64,000 bases of DNA. Source: Candidatus Gastranaerophilales bacterium (GTDB lineage Bacteria > Cyanobacteriota > Vampirovibrionia > Gastranaerophilales > Gastranaerophilaceae). A program made the position numbers and the translations under genes. The first letter of the stretch is position 1. Each line of letters opens with the position of its first letter. The notes under the pieces are model-generated. The model worked only from the letters and a program-made list of their open reading frames with translations. It ran no database searches and had not been told where the DNA came from. This document shows positions 62,485-64,000 of the stretch, piece after piece. The stretch is from the NCBI GenBank assembly GCA_017461425.1, contig JAFTXY010000007.1, positions 55,089 to 119,088 of the forward strand. The letters are read 5' to 3'.

Positions 62485-64000
62485 ATGAGATTAGACGATA
62501 TTAAAACAACGACAGCATTTGATTATAAGTATTTATTAAAAAGAATATATCCATACATTAAACCTTTGTTTTTTAGAATATTTATTGCTTTTGTGTTAGT
62601 TATTCCTTTGGGTTTATTGGATGGTGTAACTGCTTTTGTTTTAAAACCGTATATCGATGTTGTTGTTAATGGTGATACTCTTACATATTTTGGTTATACA
62701 TTAACAAGAGATATTTTAGCAGCGATAATTCCTCCTGGGGTTGTTATATTTGCTGGATTTCAGGGTGTTTTAAGATATTTAAATACATATCTAACTGATT
62801 GGATTAGTTATACAATAGCAAACTCTATCAAAGTTGATTTATATAAAAAACTTATCTATTTAGATTCAAAATTTTATGATGAAAATTCATCTGGACTTGT
62901 GATTTCGAGATTTTTTAATGACCCGGAACTTGCAAGCAGGCATCTAATTCATAGTTTAAAAAATATAATTACATCAGTTACAAGCTCGATTGGTTTGTTG
63001 TTTGTTCTTTTGTATAATTCTTGGGAGCTTGCAATTGTCGGTGTTGTTGTATTGGTTTGTGCATTTTTACCAATGACGCTTTTAAGAAAGAAAATTAAAC
63101 AAGTTTCAAATAAAACAGCGGTTGTTGGCGGAGATATTACAACATCATTTAATGAAACATACAAAGGTAATAAAGTTTTAACCGGATATAATCTTCAAGA
63201 AGATATGTATGTTAGAGTTAAAAAACTAATAAGAGATACTTTTAATTTGCAAATGTCTTTGACAAAAAGAATTGGCTGGTTATCTCCTGTAATGTATATT
63301 ATTGCAAGTATTGGTATAGCGGGTGTTATGCTTGTTGGTAACAAGTTGATTGTTGCTGGCAGATTAACAACTGGTAGCTTTGCTAGTTTTATTACATCAT
63401 TGCTTTTATTATATAAGCCAGTTAAAAGCTTAGGACATGATTTAACAAATATTCAATCTATTTTTGTTGCTATAAGCAGAGTCTTTGAATTATTTGATTT
63501 TAATACAAGAATAAAAGATGAAGGTAAAAAAGAGCTCAATTTTGTTCCAGAGAAGATTGAATTTAGCAATGTTTCTTTTTCATATAATGAAGAAAAAGAA
63601 ATTTTACATAATATTCAATTGACAATTAATAAAGGGCAAACAGTTGCGATTGTTGGTAATTCTGGCGGTGGAAAATCTAGCATAGTAAATCTTTTACCAA
63701 GATTTTATGATGTTAACCAAGGTGCAATTTTGTTTGATGGAATTAATATAAAAGATTTCTCACTTCAATCTTTAAGAGATTCAATTTCACAAGTTTTTCA
63801 AGATAATTTCATATTTTCAGGAACAATTAAAGATAATATCTTGATAGGTAAAAAAGATGCTACAAAAGAAGAAATTGAAAAGGTTATTAAAGCATCACAT
63901 TTGGATGAATTTATTTCAACATTGCCAGATGGAATAAATACTGAAATTGCAGAAAACGGAGCTTCTTTATCTGGTGGTCAAAAACAAAGAATTGCAATTG
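62485..64000 (+). CDS. MsbA-like ABC exporter (partial, runs off window)
   Basis: 505 residues visible. Six predicted membrane helices (about 25-305) form a type IV ABC exporter membrane domain; the N-terminus MRLDDIKTTTAFDYKYL is cytoplasmic. The ATPase domain starts near 355 with Walker A VGNSGGGKSS (about 390), Q-loop ISQVFQDNFIF and the signature LSGGQKQR just before the window ends. It resembles lipid A or lipid exporters (MsbA) and flippases. GGGAAAATATAG precedes the ATG. Confidence 0.92.
   Translation, partial: MRLDDIKTTTAFDYKYLLKRIYPYIKPLFFRIFIAFVLVIPLGLLDGVTAFVLKPYIDVVVNGDTLTYFGYTLTRDILAAIIPPGVVIFAGFQGVLRYLNTYLTDWISYTIANSIKVDLYKKLIYLDSKFYDENSSGLVISRFFNDPELASRHLIHSLKNIITSVTSSIGLLFVLLYNSWELAIVGVVVLVCAFLPMTLLRKKIKQVSNKTAVVGGDITTSFNETYKGNKVLTGYNLQEDMYVRVKKLIRDTFNLQMSLTKRIGWLSPVMYIIASIGIAGVMLVGNKLIVAGRLTTGSFASFITSLLLLYKPVKSLGHDLTNIQSIFVAISRVFELFDFNTRIKDEGKKELNFVPEKIEFSNVSFSYNEEKEILHNIQLTINKGQTVAIVGNSGGGKSSIVNLLPRFYDVNQGAILFDGINIKDFSLQSLRDSISQVFQDNFIFSGTIKDNILIGKKDATKEEIEKVIKASHLDEFISTLPDGINTEIAENGASLSGGQKQRIAI

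Overview
The window is AT-rich (roughly 30% G+C by eye) and densely packed with bacterial genes. The gene content fits a non-photosynthetic relative of the cyanobacteria of the gut Melainabacteria/Gastranaerophilales type. The supporting signs are a DUF3326 protein (a cyanobacterial/plastid family), CsaB for pyruvylation of cell-wall polymers, LL-diaminopimelate aminotransferase, PPi-dependent phosphofructokinase in a fermentative setting, pseudopilin-like genes, and many small soluble proteins starting with a short Ile/Leu...Phe-x-Gly motif. This placement is an inference; there is no rRNA gene to test it.

Layout. 1-27.4 kb is mostly core chromosome: two tandem secreted helical paralogs, GAPDH, a candidate small RNA, gatA, yraN, a DRE-TIM homocitrate/isopropylmalate-synthase-like enzyme, miaB, serC, a csaB-hisA/I/E-hisD-acyltransferase operon, an SDR/B12-radical-SAM pair, ychF, mscL with a zinc-ribbon tail, pfp and typA. 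The histidine gene is a HisA-HisI-HisE fusion sitting directly upstream of hisD.

27.5-49.4 kb is an accessory-looking segment bracketed by two 93-bp direct repeats (92/93 identical). The right copy overlaps the 3' end of an intact tRNA-Lys(CTT); the left copy ends in a truncated piece of the same tRNA. Inside are a two-gene Hachiman (HamA/HamB) anti-phage system, the junction of two broken genes (an adenine methyltransferase whose DPPY motif reads VPPY, and a TIGR02391 protein), several small plasmid/ICE-like genes, a dapL-dapF-nadE group, a split glutamate synthase (three genes with an unusual domain partition), an indolepyruvate/pyruvate-decarboxylase-type enzyme, glutamine synthetase, and a Mu-like transposition module (MuA, MuB, a catalytic-domain-less integrase arm and a DUF1804 protein). 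The Mu-like module is followed by helically phased TTGCAC/GTGCAA sites. To the right of the tRNA is a 100-bp tandem repeat that starts inside the tRNA gene.

49.7-64 kb returns to core genes: a spermidine-synthase-like protein, a ROK glucokinase, holA, holB, DUF3326, two pseudopilin-like proteins, a small superinfection-immunity-family membrane protein, tsaB/tsaE, several lineage-specific proteins, a XerC/D recombinase, a sensor kinase with a TPR partner and the start of an MsbA-like ABC exporter.

Two window-wide signals are not tied to one gene. Seven otherwise unrelated proteins share an N-terminal F-x-G-type motif. At least seven genes have a -10 box placed exactly six bases before the ATG with no Shine-Dalgarno sequence, which predicts leaderless mRNAs.
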